Shown: positions 37,488 to 45,872, counted from the stretch's first letter. The stretch: 45,872 nt of DNA from Alphaproteobacteria bacterium (GCA_017642585.1 JAGCOR010000009.1:1-45872), one strand, 5' to 3'. The notes: generated by a model from the sequence alone, not told the origin. Program-made: numbers and translations.

Positions 37488-37550
37488 TTGTTTTACCTTT
37501 CTTTTTACAACAATAAAACCTTAATGAAAATAACCTGGGATGTCAAATAA

Positions 37551-37574
37551 ATAACCCACCACTGTGAGTGGGTG
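37551..37574 (-). terminator. Possible terminator of tRNA-Ser(CGA)
   Basis: A short stem, 37554-37559 / 37568-37573 (ACCCAC), loop of 8, with a T-rich tail on the minus strand. It is weaker than the others. Confidence 0.5.
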
Positions 37575-37580
37575 AATTTC

Positions 37581-37671
37581 TGGCGGAGATGAAGGGGTTC
37601 GAACCCTTGATACAGTTTCCTGTATACACGATTTCGAGTCGTGCGCAATCAACCAGCTCTGCCACATCTCC
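37581..37671 (-). tRNA. tRNA-Ser(CGA)
   Basis: A 91-nt class II tRNA: acceptor GGAGATG/CATCTCC, anticodon stem CACGA/TCGTG with loop CTCGAAA (anticodon CGA, reads UCG). It has the long variable arm expected for Ser, discriminator G, and CCA at 37581-37583. Confidence 0.95.
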
Positions 37672-37794
37672 GTGCGTGAAGAATTATATATAAATCAAAT
37701 TAAAAATCAAATCTTTAATTGCACAGGAATTATTATAAATTGAAAAATATCTGCTTTGTTGTTACAATCATACAAAACCTAAGGAAAAATTTAT

Positions 37795-38133
37795 ATGAAA
37801 AGTTTTTATGACCAGGTTTATGACATAGTTAAAACCATACCGTCGGGCAAGGTTACAACATATGGCGATATTGCAAAATTTATTGGTCGACCACGCGCCG
37901 CACGATTTGTGGGGTATGCAATGTCTGCATCGTGCGAAACAGATGATCTGCCATGGCATCGTGTAACTTTTTCTGATGGCAGATTATGGGACGGGCAATG
38001 GGCCCAGGTTCAACATGATTTATTAAGTGCCGAAGGTGTTGGTTTCACCAAAGACGGCAAAATAGATGTTGAAAAATACAGATGGCACCCAGATATAATG
38101 CCTGTGCCCACGGATTTGCCTTTGAAATTTTAA
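37795..38133 (+). CDS. Alkyltransferase-like (ATL) protein
   Basis: The 112-residue protein matches the DNA-binding domain of O6-alkylguanine-DNA alkyltransferase (IPSGKVTTYGDIAKFIG, then RAARFVGYAMS). The catalytic PCHR motif is PWHR here, with Trp in place of the reactive Cys. ATL proteins bind O6-alkylguanine and hand lesions to nucleotide excision repair; they do not transfer alkyl groups. Length fits ATL (about 100-110). AAGGA precedes the ATG. Confidence 0.9.
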   Translation: MKSFYDQVYDIVKTIPSGKVTTYGDIAKFIGRPRAARFVGYAMSASCETDDLPWHRVTFSDGRLWDGQWAQVQHDLLSAEGVGFTKDGKIDVEKYRWHPDIMPVPTDLPLKF

Positions 38134-38212
38134 TAACATAATAAAAATACTTTATTTTTTGCAAAATGTGATAATATTGTGGTATAATATATATTAACCA
38201 AAAGGGTTGATA

Positions 38213-38491
38213 ATGAAACGTTCAGATATTATAAGAAGTTTACAGGTGCAATTTAAGAATATGCGCACCTCTGATTCTATGGCAATGTTGGACACTGTTA
38301 TGGATGAAATGAAAACAGCTATTGTGCGTGGTAATCGTATTGAAATTCGTGGTTTTGGTACATTTCAACAACGCACTCGTGCAACTAAAAATGGCTATAA
38401 TCCCAGCACTGGTGAAACAATGTTTTTGCCATCGGGTAAAACAATTTTATTTAAACCAAGTCGTGAATTAACCAAGAAAATGAATGGATAA
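38213..38491 (+). CDS. ihfB: IHF-beta/HU-family DNA-bending protein
   Basis: The 92-residue protein has the bacterial histone-like fold. The DNA-binding arm region EIRGFGTFQQRTRATKNGYNPSTGE is clear, and the residues at the tip (NPSTG) resemble IHF-beta more than HU. The start is at ATG 38213 (MKRSDIIRSL), with AAAGGG upstream and TATAAT at 38185-38190. The following accDA start overlaps or lies within a few bases of its stop. Confidence 0.85.
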   Translation: MKRSDIIRSLQVQFKNMRTSDSMAMLDTVMDEMKTAIVRGNRIEIRGFGTFQQRTRATKNGYNPSTGETMFLPSGKTILFKPSRELTKKMNG

Positions 38492-38495
38492 TACT

Positions 38496-40235
38496 ATGTC
38501 GTCTGGAATAAAAAATCGCAACAGAGATAAATATGAACGCGTTCGTAAATTGATGTGGATAAAATGCGAAGCATGCGGTCGTTTGGTTTATTACAAAGAT
38601 TATAAAAATAATAACTATGTATGCCCACGTTGTGGCCGTGCATTTATGATGACGCCAAAGCAAAGATTTGATTTGCTGTTTGATGATATTTATTGGCAAA
38701 GATTTGAATTACCAACATCCACAGACGATCCTTTGGAATTTGAAGATATAAGAACTTACCAGGATAGATTAGATGAAGCACGCAGTGACACAGGAACAAA
38801 TGATGCGATATCAACCGCTGATGGCAAAGTTAATGGTATTAATACAACTATCTGCGTTATGAACGGTGATTTTATGATGGGATCAATGGGACGTGCTGTT
38901 GGTGATGCAATTGTTGCCAGTATTGAACACGCAATTGAATTAAAGAATCCATTTGTCATGGTTACATGCAGTGGTGGTGCCCGTATGCAAGAAAATATTT
39001 TATCTTTGATGCAAATGGCGCGAACAACCGTAGCTGTGAACAAAATACACCAGAACGGATTGCCGTACATAGTTATATTAACAGATCCAACATTTGGTGG
39101 TGTAACGGCATCTTTTGCGATGTTGGGCGATATTCATATTGCTGAATCTGGTGCGCGAATCGGATTTGCAGGTCGTCGTGTAATTGAACAAAATATTCAC
39201 GAAAAATTGCCATCTAATTTCCAAACAGCTGATTATTTGTATGAACATGGAATGGTAGATATGGTTGTTCCACGTTCTGAATTAAGATCTGCATTGGGCA
39301 AGGTTTTGATGGTTTTGACTAAACAACCACACGATGCCAAAGTGATTGATATTAAAACACCAAAATTTGACGCACCAAAGAAATCACGCGACATGGGAAA
39401 AACACCTGAATATGACAAAGTGTTAATGGCACGCAACGAAAACAGACCTCATTTCTTGGATTATGTGGCGGGAATTGTTGATGATTGGTCATATCTGGCG
39501 GGGGACAGATGTTTTGGCGAAGATGCGGCAATGGGAACTGGTATTGGATATTGGTATGGAATACCTGCGGTTATCATTGGCCAAGAAAAAGGTCGCACAA
39601 TTGAAACACGTCAACAGCATCGTTTTGGTATGCCAAATCCAGAAGGATACAGAAAGGCACAACGTATGATGCGTTTGGCTGAAAAATTTGATTTGCCTTT
39701 GATTTCTCTGTTTGATACTGCGGGCGCTTTTGCTGGCGGTGCAGCCGAAGAACGTGGTCAATCCCAGGCCGTAGCTGCAACAATCGCAATGGGATTGAAA
39801 ATGCAGGCACCTTATGTTGCGGTCAATGTTGGCGAAGGTGGATCTGGCGGTGCAATCGCGATTGGAACTGGGGACAGGGTAATGATGCTGGAAAATGCGA
39901 TTTATTCGGTTATTGCGCCTGAATCTTGTGCCAGTATTTTATGGAAAGATAACAAATATAAAACCCAGGCGGCAACCGCATTAAAATTGACCGCGCGCGA
40001 TATGGCGACATTTAATGTGATTGATAAAATCATATCTGAACCATCGGGTGGCGCACAACAAGATTGGCAAACCACAATGGAAATGGTTGCGAAATCTGTT
40101 GCAGATGCAATTACAGACATTAAACAAACGCCATCTGCGGAATTACCGGTACAGCGTGCCAAGAAATTCTTGTCTATGACACGTGATGTGGAAATATATC
40201 AACCGGATCGTGTTCCCGAAGATAAACAGATATAA
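38496..40235 (+). CDS. accDA: Fused acetyl-CoA carboxylase carboxyltransferase beta-alpha subunits (AccD-AccA)
   Basis: One continuous protein of about 580 residues holds both halves of the carboxyltransferase that makes malonyl-CoA. The AccD half (about 1-260) has the Zn ribbon KCEACGR...VCPRCGR and crotonase-fold motifs CSGGARMQE and DPTFGGVTASF. A short linker (about 265-285) is followed by the AccA half with GIPAVIIGQEKGR, FDTAGAFAG and VNVGEGGSGGAIAIG. Most Alphaproteobacteria keep accD and accA separate. An in-frame ATG at 38484 overlaps the ihfB stop by 8 bp; 38496 follows it by 4 bp, and neither has a clear Shine-Dalgarno. A terminator follows. Confidence 0.94.
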   Translation: MSSGIKNRNRDKYERVRKLMWIKCEACGRLVYYKDYKNNNYVCPRCGRAFMMTPKQRFDLLFDDIYWQRFELPTSTDDPLEFEDIRTYQDRLDEARSDTGTNDAISTADGKVNGINTTICVMNGDFMMGSMGRAVGDAIVASIEHAIELKNPFVMVTCSGGARMQENILSLMQMARTTVAVNKIHQNGLPYIVILTDPTFGGVTASFAMLGDIHIAESGARIGFAGRRVIEQNIHEKLPSNFQTADYLYEHGMVDMVVPRSELRSALGKVLMVLTKQPHDAKVIDIKTPKFDAPKKSRDMGKTPEYDKVLMARNENRPHFLDYVAGIVDDWSYLAGDRCFGEDAAMGTGIGYWYGIPAVIIGQEKGRTIETRQQHRFGMPNPEGYRKAQRMMRLAEKFDLPLISLFDTAGAFAGGAAEERGQSQAVAATIAMGLKMQAPYVAVNVGEGGSGGAIAIGTGDRVMMLENAIYSVIAPESCASILWKDNKYKTQAATALKLTARDMATFNVIDKIISEPSGGAQQDWQTTMEMVAKSVADAITDIKQTPSAELPVQRAKKFLSMTRDVEIYQPDRVPEDKQI

Positions 40236-40242
40236 CAAACAA

Positions 40243-40270
40243 TAAAACCGCCGTTTTTGGCGGTTTTTTA
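40243..40270. terminator. Bidirectional terminator after accDA
   Basis: Stem 40245-40253 / 40260-40268 (AAAACCGCC), loop GTTTTT; it also serves the convergent gene ending at 40268. Confidence 0.85.
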
Positions 40271-40786
40271 TTTATATAATTTTTCAATACGTAAATAATT
40301 TTCCCAATTTTCTTTATCTTGAACAAATCGTTGCCATTGTTTTATTTTGTTGGCTAATCCACGATTGTGAATTTTAGGGGCTTTTTCATTGTATTCGTCC
40401 AATGCTTGCAATACCAATTGACTTGTTGCAATACGTTTTCCAAATTGAATTTCATGTGCACCATATTGAGCCAATTTATATTTGTCATTGCATATACCTG
40501 TGGTCACTTCGGTAATTGGGGTTATTTCATAAATCACCATAGGGGGTCTAAAATCTACATATAATTGCTGTTCTTGGGTATCAAAAATTTCATACCACAA
40601 CAATGTATTCAAAGCGCCTTTGCCGAAATGCAACACAGGTGAAGCTGTTTGCAACATGACATCTTCGGGATCTATTGGTTTTTCAGCTACAAAACGAGTT
40701 CCCGGTGCAATACCATGAATATCATAAATATCGTATGTTTCGCTGAATAAACTGTAATAACCAACGATTTTATAATAATGATTCAT
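40268..40786 (-). CDS. Unknown protein, 172 aa
   Basis: The N-terminus YYKIVGYYSLFSETYDIYDIHGIAPGTRFVAEKPID is beta-rich, followed by ITPITEVTTGICNDKYKLAQYGAHEIQFGKR and a helical C-terminal tail with several Trp. No family is recognised. There is no signal or TM segment. AGGAT precedes the ATG. It is isolated between two gene pairs, with its stop inside the shared terminator. Confidence 0.6.
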   Translation of the reverse strand: MNHYYKIVGYYSLFSETYDIYDIHGIAPGTRFVAEKPIDPEDVMLQTASPVLHFGKGALNTLLWYEIFDTQEQQLYVDFRPPMVIYEITPITEVTTGICNDKYKLAQYGAHEIQFGKRIATSQLVLQALDEYNEKAPKIHNRGLANKIKQWQRFVQDKENWENYLRIEKLYK

Positions 40787-40886
40787 TTGTGCATCCTGGT
40801 TTAATGTTTTATAACATTGTTATAATTGCCACCCCACATGATTATAATATAACACACAATTTGTTTTTGTCAATAATTTATAAAGT

Positions 40887-40915
40887 TTGAACCGAACTTG
40901 ATTTTGTGGTATAAT
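40887..40915 (+). promoter_or_regulatory. Promoter of the 636-aa gene
   Basis: TTGAAC (40887-40892), 17-nt spacer, TATAAT (40910-40915). The ATG at 40925 begins 9 nt later and has no Shine-Dalgarno. Confidence 0.6.
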
Positions 40916-40924
40916 TGTCGCGAA

Positions 40925-42835
40925 ATGGGAACAGATTTTTATACATCTTTCAAAGAAAAATCGAATATGTTGGATACATTGCACAAGGTTGTGATATCCG
41001 GCGAATTTCCTATGTCTGAATTATTGAATAAATTTTACGACATATTGGATGACATGGCGGTAAATCCTGATTTGTTGCCGAAAACCATAGATTTATATTA
41101 TTCGATTTTGTCGCGCATGGAATACCCGGACGTCCAACAATCGATAGAATATACATATGACAGATTTCCCACAATTTTCCTGCGCAGTTCATATTTTCTG
41201 GCAACATTGGCGGAAACATTTCCTGAATCTTACGAATACATATTTGATAAACTATCAAAAGACCCAAAAAATTATGGGGATACGGCTAAATCTATAATAC
41301 CAATATTGGCTAAATTAACGATAAACGCCCCCGCAAAACACAAGGATGCTTTCTTGGATAAATTCTTCAAGATTGCATATGCAAAACACCCGACGCATTA
41401 TGCCACGATAAAGGATAATATTGTATCATTGTTTATAAATATGCCGGACAAGCGTGATTTGTTATTTGATAAAGCGGTTAATTTTTTTGATTTGAACAGT
41501 GCGGTTGAATTCACAGACATTATGCTTATGCTGTGTTCCAAAATGAACGACAGGGTCGATAAAACCCTTGATTTTATGGTTAAAAACATGGAAAACCCCA
41601 ACATGAAACCGGAAACATTGGCTGATGTTGTTGAATATGTTGGACGATTCGCACACCAACCAGAATACGCGGAAAAAGTGGAAAGTGCATTACGTGCAAT
41701 TAAAAAATCGAAACACGTTAGACATTTGACGGTTTTGCGTGCATTTGCGCGCCTGAACGGGAACACAGATTTATTGCGCAGTTTTGTTTTCTTTGGTGAA
41801 CGTGTTCCAAAATCGCCTGAATACCCGAACAGTTGGCGTGACGCGTGGTCAATACCACCCGACGAAACATGTGTGTTTGTGTTGGGCGGAAATGGGGCGG
41901 TTTTGCCGAAACAGGCAAACGGGTATTTATCCCCGATTGATTCTTTTTTGCAATCTCAACATGTGCCGGGTGTTAAGTTATATGCAGAATACCATGATTT
42001 TGGCGACCAAAAACGTGATCCGGTGCACGCGTTTAACGATGCAACCGCCCGTATTGCTTTTATGAAACAACACGGACGCCGTGCGAAACAGGAAATCAAG
42101 CCGAATTTTGATGATTTGCACCCACAATATGTCGACCAAATATTCAACAGTGTGTTTTTACCGCGCATATCACGTGACGGCAAAAGATTAGATTTCGAAA
42201 CGGCATGTAAAAACATCCGCAATATCACTGTGGTTGCGCATTGCCATGGTGGATATACTTTCCTGAAAATCGAAGAATTGATGCAACAGGCCTTGAAAGA
42301 TTTGGGATATTCGAATTTTGAACGGCTGGAAATTCAAAAACAGTTATTATGTATCGCGCATGCGCCATATTGCCCATTGGGAATATCTAAATCTACGATG
42401 ATAAGCTTTATATCGGCATCAGATTATAATATGCACAGTTATAATCAATTCGAACAAATGTTGCGTAATTTGCCGAAAATACCGCTGTCTTGGTTTGCGG
42501 GGCAACACGGTAATGTGTTTATCGCGAAAAAATTATATACCCCAAAATATCATACTGATACCGACAGCCCCGAACATAACTTTTATGGATATGATATAAA
42601 AGCAGAAGAATTAACCCCATACGGTGCAATAATGACACGATTTGCCGGAAATGCCTTGAAAAACGGTTTGGCTGGGGCAATGGCGGGCAAACCAATTGGC
42701 ACGGTTCGTGAATTGGTAACTGGTGGCGACCCGGAATTAGAGCAAGAATTTGACACTGCAACCCGACATGGCGAACGCATGTATGGCGATATGGTTGCAA
42801 ATGCAATAGAAAACGCCCATAAATACCACCGATAA
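40925..42835 (+). CDS. Large protein with HEAT-like N-terminus and Cys-nucleophile alpha/beta-hydrolase-like motif
   Basis: The 636-residue protein (from ATG 40925, just after the promoter; a start at 40898 would lie inside the promoter) has two parts. Residues 1-300 are a helical solenoid of HEAT or ARM type. The C-terminal half has a nucleophile-elbow-like sequence VVAHCHGGY with Cys440 where serine hydrolases have Ser (small-x-nucleophile-x-small), and a later His candidate in SPEHNFYGY. The family is unknown to me. Compared with neighbours it uses more GC-ending codons by eye. It lies between two isolated promoters and a tRNA gene, so it is likely monocistronic. Confidence 0.7.
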   Translation: MGTDFYTSFKEKSNMLDTLHKVVISGEFPMSELLNKFYDILDDMAVNPDLLPKTIDLYYSILSRMEYPDVQQSIEYTYDRFPTIFLRSSYFLATLAETFPESYEYIFDKLSKDPKNYGDTAKSIIPILAKLTINAPAKHKDAFLDKFFKIAYAKHPTHYATIKDNIVSLFINMPDKRDLLFDKAVNFFDLNSAVEFTDIMLMLCSKMNDRVDKTLDFMVKNMENPNMKPETLADVVEYVGRFAHQPEYAEKVESALRAIKKSKHVRHLTVLRAFARLNGNTDLLRSFVFFGERVPKSPEYPNSWRDAWSIPPDETCVFVLGGNGAVLPKQANGYLSPIDSFLQSQHVPGVKLYAEYHDFGDQKRDPVHAFNDATARIAFMKQHGRRAKQEIKPNFDDLHPQYVDQIFNSVFLPRISRDGKRLDFETACKNIRNITVVAHCHGGYTFLKIEELMQQALKDLGYSNFERLEIQKQLLCIAHAPYCPLGISKSTMISFISASDYNMHSYNQFEQMLRNLPKIPLSWFAGQHGNVFIAKKLYTPKYHTDTDSPEHNFYGYDIKAEELTPYGAIMTRFAGNALKNGLAGAMAGKPIGTVRELVTGGDPELEQEFDTATRHGERMYGDMVANAIENAHKYHR

Positions 42836-42857
42836 AATAAATTATTGAAAAACTCTC

Positions 42858-42886
42858 TTGCTTTTAACAAAGATTATATATATAAT
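42858..42886 (+). promoter_or_regulatory. Promoter of tRNA-Ser(GCT)
   Basis: TTGCTT (42858-42863), 17-nt spacer, TATAAT (42881-42886), 11 nt before the mature tRNA 5' end. Confidence 0.7.
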
Positions 42887-42897
42887 GTCGCCCATAC

Positions 42898-42987
42898 GGA
42901 GCGTTGGCAGAGGGGTAAATGCAGCGGATTGCTAATCCGTGACCGTAGTAATGCGGTCCGTAGGTTCAAATCCTACACGCTCCGCCA
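42898..42987 (+). tRNA. tRNA-Ser(GCT)
   Basis: A 90-nt class II tRNA: acceptor GGAGCGT/ACGCTCC, anticodon stem GCGGA/TCCGT with loop TTGCTAA (anticodon GCT, reads AGC and AGU). It has a long variable arm, discriminator G, and CCA encoded at 42985-42987. Confidence 0.95.
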
Positions 42988-42999
42988 CTTGAATAAAAA

Positions 43000-43026
43000 C
43001 AACCGACCTTTTGGTCGGTTTTTTAT
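43000..43026 (+). terminator. Terminator of tRNA-Ser(GCT)
   Basis: Stem 43001-43008 / 43013-43020 (AACCGACC), loop TTTT, T run. Confidence 0.85.
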
Positions 43027-43205
43027 TTTAAGTAATCGTGGCAATCCAGGTTAATAATTCACATCAAATAATAGATCGAATCGGCATAGGAAAAATCGAA
43101 AATAAAATCAACAAAAAAATTTATAAAAATATTGTTGACGGAACAGGGAAAAATTTTCTACACTGACACATATACGGATTAGGAAGAAAGGGAAAAATCG
43201 GGAAA

Positions 43206-45872
43206 ATGCTTAGATTTATAAGGTTTTTTGGCACAATATTGTTGTCGGCAATCTTGTTTGTCGCGCCCGTAAATTCCGCAGAAAAAGCTGGTGGTGAACA
43301 GGGCACGGATTACTGGAAAACTTTGGAACTCCATGATATGGGTGCCAACTCGCCTTCCAGTTATAATCTTTTATATCAATGTGAAAATTGCACTTTACGT
43401 GGGTATAATTACTACACGGCCAAAAACACCGACTCAAACCAGGTTAGCAGTATAACTCCACCATCCAGGCTTGGTTATACATACGAAGGGCATTATTTGG
43501 CGGATATGCTTCACCAATATATTAATGCCAGCGGCAGTATATTGCAAAACCTGGACGCATCCTATGTAAATGTGTATGCAAGTTGGACCCCAAATATATA
43601 CGAAATATCATTAAACAGAGGTGGTGCAACCAATGGCACTGCTGGTCCTATCTATGAAAAATTTGAAACGGGTTGGTATTCTAATTCTCAAGCCACAACG
43701 CAAATTACATCTATTACACCACCAACTCTCAGCGGTTATGTTTTTAACGGATATTGGACCGGCACTAACTGTTCTGGAACTAAGGTTATTGCAAATAATG
43801 GTACTTTCTTGCGAAATGACGTGCTGGGGAACGTCACCCTGTATGCATGTTGGCATTCTAATTCTGGTAATACATATCGTACAATAACATTGAACCCAAA
43901 TGGTGGTTCTGGTGTAACGACTAATAAAATATATCAACGCACAGGCGTGGGTTGGTACAGAACAGCGGCATCTTCATATCCTATTACCAATACTATTTTT
44001 GCGGGCATCAATAACGGTGGGGCTGGATTTACCGCTCCAACCAGAACAAATTATATATTTGGTGGATACAGCACGACCAGCAGCGGCGCTCCAAATGTTA
44101 TTGACAAAGACGGGTATATAATCGCCGGCCCCAGCACTTTCTCTGGTAATGCATCAATTTATGCGGTATGGTATCCGGTCACCGTTATTACATTAAATGC
44201 AAATGGTGGAACCGCGTGTTCTACTACATCCATAACTGCATCTTGGGGTGGAACGGTTCCATCATCAATTCCATGTGCACCGACACCGCCGTCTGGTTAT
44301 ATATTTACCGGTTATGTTCCGGACTATGATGCAATGGGGGTTGAAGACTCAGCCGCTGAACTTTATTGTGATGCAGATTTAACCTGTACTTATCCTTATA
44401 ATACATGGGGTTATGCTAATACTCCTTTGCCGTTAATCGCCCAATACATAGAAAATCCGGCCCCATCCAGCAATGTTGAATATTTCTGTGATACAGAAAT
44501 GGAAACAGGTGCCAAAATTGAAGAAACTGCAACCTATGGGGAAACGTATACAGTTAAATCTTATTCTTCTTTAGAGCGTTGTACGGCACCCAGCGGTACA
44601 TCTCTTCATCATTGGAATATCTTAGTAGATACAGGGGTGGGCATACCAGGTGAACCACCAGAGTACGCAGTTTTGGATTCAGTACAACCAGGGGCTATGA
44701 CATGGGACTTTACTGATGCTGCAGTCAAGATGCAACCTGTGTTCAGTATAACGTGTTCCGCCGGAACTTATTACCAGGGATCTACACACACTTGTCAAAC
44801 TTGTCCTGCCGGTTATTATTGCGAGGGTGTCACTGCACAAACAGATATGGAGGCAGACAGAGGTAAACTCAGTTGTGCGGATGAGACGAGAGATTATACA
44901 CAATCTGCCGCTGGCAATACCAGTGTAAATAATTGTTATTTAACAACAACTGCCGGACAATACGTCCCCAGCAATGGTGTTGGTCATGGCCAAACAACTT
45001 GTCCTGCCGGTTCATATTGTAGCGGTGGTACAACCATCTATTATGGTGGCACACATTCATCTTCACATTTAACCTATGGTGGAAATACAGCATGTAGTAG
45101 TTTGGGATACCCAAGTGGATACAGCAGCGGAACATTTAGTTCAGCAGCGGGATCAACAGCAAGCACAGCATGTACATTCACAGCACCGACACCGTCTACA
45201 CCGTCTAATTGTAGTGGTATCACTGTAAACACAGTTACCTATACAGGAAGTACATGGCCAACACCAACATTCCACGTAACATCTGCGGCTGGTAAATATA
45301 TTATATCTAATGATGTAGCAAGTCCAACTTGTGGAGCATGTACAAGTCCTAACTACAGTGCAACCGCAAATGCAACAAGTTGTACTGCATGTAGTACGAC
45401 ACCTGGCTATCCAAGTGGATACAGCAGTGGAACATTCACATCAGTAAGTCCATATAATGCAAGTTCTACTTGTAGATTCACGGCACCAACACCATCTACA
45501 ACACCGACTAATTGTAGTGGTATCAGTTCGAACACAGTATCATACACAGGAAGTGCATGGAACACACCGACATTCCACGTGACATCTGCGGCTGGTAAGT
45601 ACATTGTATCGAATGATGTGGCGAGTCCAACATGTGCGGCGTGTGCGACAGGTTCATATAACAATGCGGCGAACCAGACAAGTTGTAGTGTCTGCGGTAG
45701 TGGAACGACAACGAGTGGAGCAGGAAAGACGAGTTGTGATGCGACTTGTAGCAATAATAATGCGTATGATCATGCATGGGCAACACCAAGTTGGAACAAC
45801 AACAGTCCTACAGGCTTGTGCAAGATAACAAGTTGTAAGGCAGGATCTTATTATACATCTACAAACAGTGGT
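43206..45872 (+). CDS. Large secreted InlB-type and Cys-rich repeat protein (5' part, runs off the window)
   Basis: The frame is open from ATG 43206 to the last base (889 codons, no stop seen on full reading). A signal peptide (FGTILLSAILFVAPVNSA) starts it. Four or more InlB B-repeat-like beta units follow (ITLNPNGGSGVTTNKIYQRTGVGWY, ITLNANGGTACSTTSITASWGG, and partners ending in Y-x-x-W/Y). From about residue 515 the protein switches to Cys-rich units (CPAGYYCEGVTAQ, CPAGSYCSGG, YPSGYSSGTF), with a 100-residue tandem repeat near the end. There is no anchor in view. It is probably a surface adhesin or shell protein. The 218-bp gap upstream holds the tRNA terminator and no clear promoter. Confidence 0.85.
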   Translation, partial: MLRFIRFFGTILLSAILFVAPVNSAEKAGGEQGTDYWKTLELHDMGANSPSSYNLLYQCENCTLRGYNYYTAKNTDSNQVSSITPPSRLGYTYEGHYLADMLHQYINASGSILQNLDASYVNVYASWTPNIYEISLNRGGATNGTAGPIYEKFETGWYSNSQATTQITSITPPTLSGYVFNGYWTGTNCSGTKVIANNGTFLRNDVLGNVTLYACWHSNSGNTYRTITLNPNGGSGVTTNKIYQRTGVGWYRTAASSYPITNTIFAGINNGGAGFTAPTRTNYIFGGYSTTSSGAPNVIDKDGYIIAGPSTFSGNASIYAVWYPVTVITLNANGGTACSTTSITASWGGTVPSSIPCAPTPPSGYIFTGYVPDYDAMGVEDSAAELYCDADLTCTYPYNTWGYANTPLPLIAQYIENPAPSSNVEYFCDTEMETGAKIEETATYGETYTVKSYSSLERCTAPSGTSLHHWNILVDTGVGIPGEPPEYAVLDSVQPGAMTWDFTDAAVKMQPVFSITCSAGTYYQGSTHTCQTCPAGYYCEGVTAQTDMEADRGKLSCADETRDYTQSAAGNTSVNNCYLTTTAGQYVPSNGVGHGQTTCPAGSYCSGGTTIYYGGTHSSSHLTYGGNTACSSLGYPSGYSSGTFSSAAGSTASTACTFTAPTPSTPSNCSGITVNTVTYTGSTWPTPTFHVTSAAGKYIISNDVASPTCGACTSPNYSATANATSCTACSTTPGYPSGYSSGTFTSVSPYNASSTCRFTAPTPSTTPTNCSGISSNTVSYTGSAWNTPTFHVTSAAGKYIVSNDVASPTCAACATGSYNNAANQTSCSVCGSGTTTSGAGKTSCDATCSNNNAYDHAWATPSWNNNSPTGLCKITSCKAGSYYTSTNSG
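45111..45711 (+). repeat. In-frame tandem repeat, 300-nt period
   Basis: The block starting CCAAGTGGATACAGCAG at 45111 recurs at 45411 (offset 300 nt), and the block at 45271 (TCCACGT...) recurs at 45574 (offset 303, one extra codon). Repeat 2 keeps the protein pattern (YPSGYSSGTF, NCSGI..NTV.YTGS.W.TPTFHVTSAAGKYI, NDVASPTC.AC) but shows synonymous drift toward GC-ending codons. Confidence 0.85.

Noticed and set aside
45111-45711. 300-nt repeats as a CRISPR or mobile element
   Set aside because: The repeats are in frame, part of an open protein, and lack spacers, inverted repeats or a transposase.
43611-45828. Numerous opposite-strand ORFs across the right-edge repeat gene
   Set aside because: They are shadows of a Thr/Ser/Cys-rich frame, with no start support and no recognisable content.

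Overview
The window is 45.9 kb of AT-rich bacterial chromosome carrying mostly core genes. The best-supported placement is an alphaproteobacterium. The main evidence is a circularly permuted, two-piece tmRNA gene whose tag begins AANDN, a hallmark of that class. Consistent with this are RNase J, an alphaproteobacterial-type dCTP deaminase, RlpA, a Tat-exported amidase and the queA/tgt pair. AT-richness, very short intergenic gaps, and secreted proteins with InlB-type and Cys-rich repeats suggest a host-associated lineage, possibly one of the uncultured gut Alphaproteobacteria. That narrower placement is inference. TGA is used as a stop: prfB keeps its programmed +1 frameshift at an in-frame TGA.

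Layout. 1-603: 3' end of a repeat-containing coiled-coil gene. 658-5388: a PIF1/RecD-like helicase, then leftward genes including rimI, tsaB and a Lon homologue with no protease domain. 5405-5736: permuted ssrA (tmRNA), leftward. 5816-10655: obg, an HD-domain gene, a MurU-like nucleotidyltransferase, rubrerythrin with a 6-codon mini-ORF upstream, a lipoprotein and rlpA. 10736-17775: murJ, bamD, dcd, era, a lipoprotein, queA, an unknown gene and tgt. 17780-24603: an unusual block of unrecognised genes, with membrane proteins (two of them tandem paralogues), tRNA-Gly, a helical protein and a divergent RelA/SpoT-like protein. 24735-30691: a cold-shock protein, the trpS-small ORF-SIMPL-xerC operon, rpsD and RNase J. 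30821-37671: another two-TM protein, tRNA-Arg, prfB, a Cys-rich secreted protein, an AmiC-type amidase, an unknown gene, a GMP reductase and tRNA-Ser(CGA). 37795-40786: an alkyltransferase-like (ATL) gene, an IHF/HU gene, a fused accD-accA gene and an unknown gene. 40925-45872: a large protein with a Cys-nucleophile hydrolase-like motif, tRNA-Ser(GCT), and the 5' part of a large secreted repeat protein that leaves the window.

The genes cover envelope assembly and cell wall (murJ, bamD, rlpA, amiC, MurU-like), tRNA modification and translation (tsaB, queA, tgt, trpS, prfB, rpsD, ssrA, era, obg), and stress or quality control (Lon-like, tmRNA, rubrerythrin, ATL, CSP). Two expression features recur. 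The first is compact bidirectional terminators between convergent genes. The second is good promoters whose -10 box lies only 7-9 nt before an ATG that lacks a Shine-Dalgarno, implying leaderless or nearly leaderless mRNAs. No CRISPR array, insertion sequence, prophage or rRNA was seen.

The most unusual items are the protease-less Lon, the permuted tmRNA with an AANDNVRIAMAA tag, the accD-accA fusion, the uncharacterised 17.8-24.6 kb block, and the right-edge surface protein with 100-residue tandem repeats.
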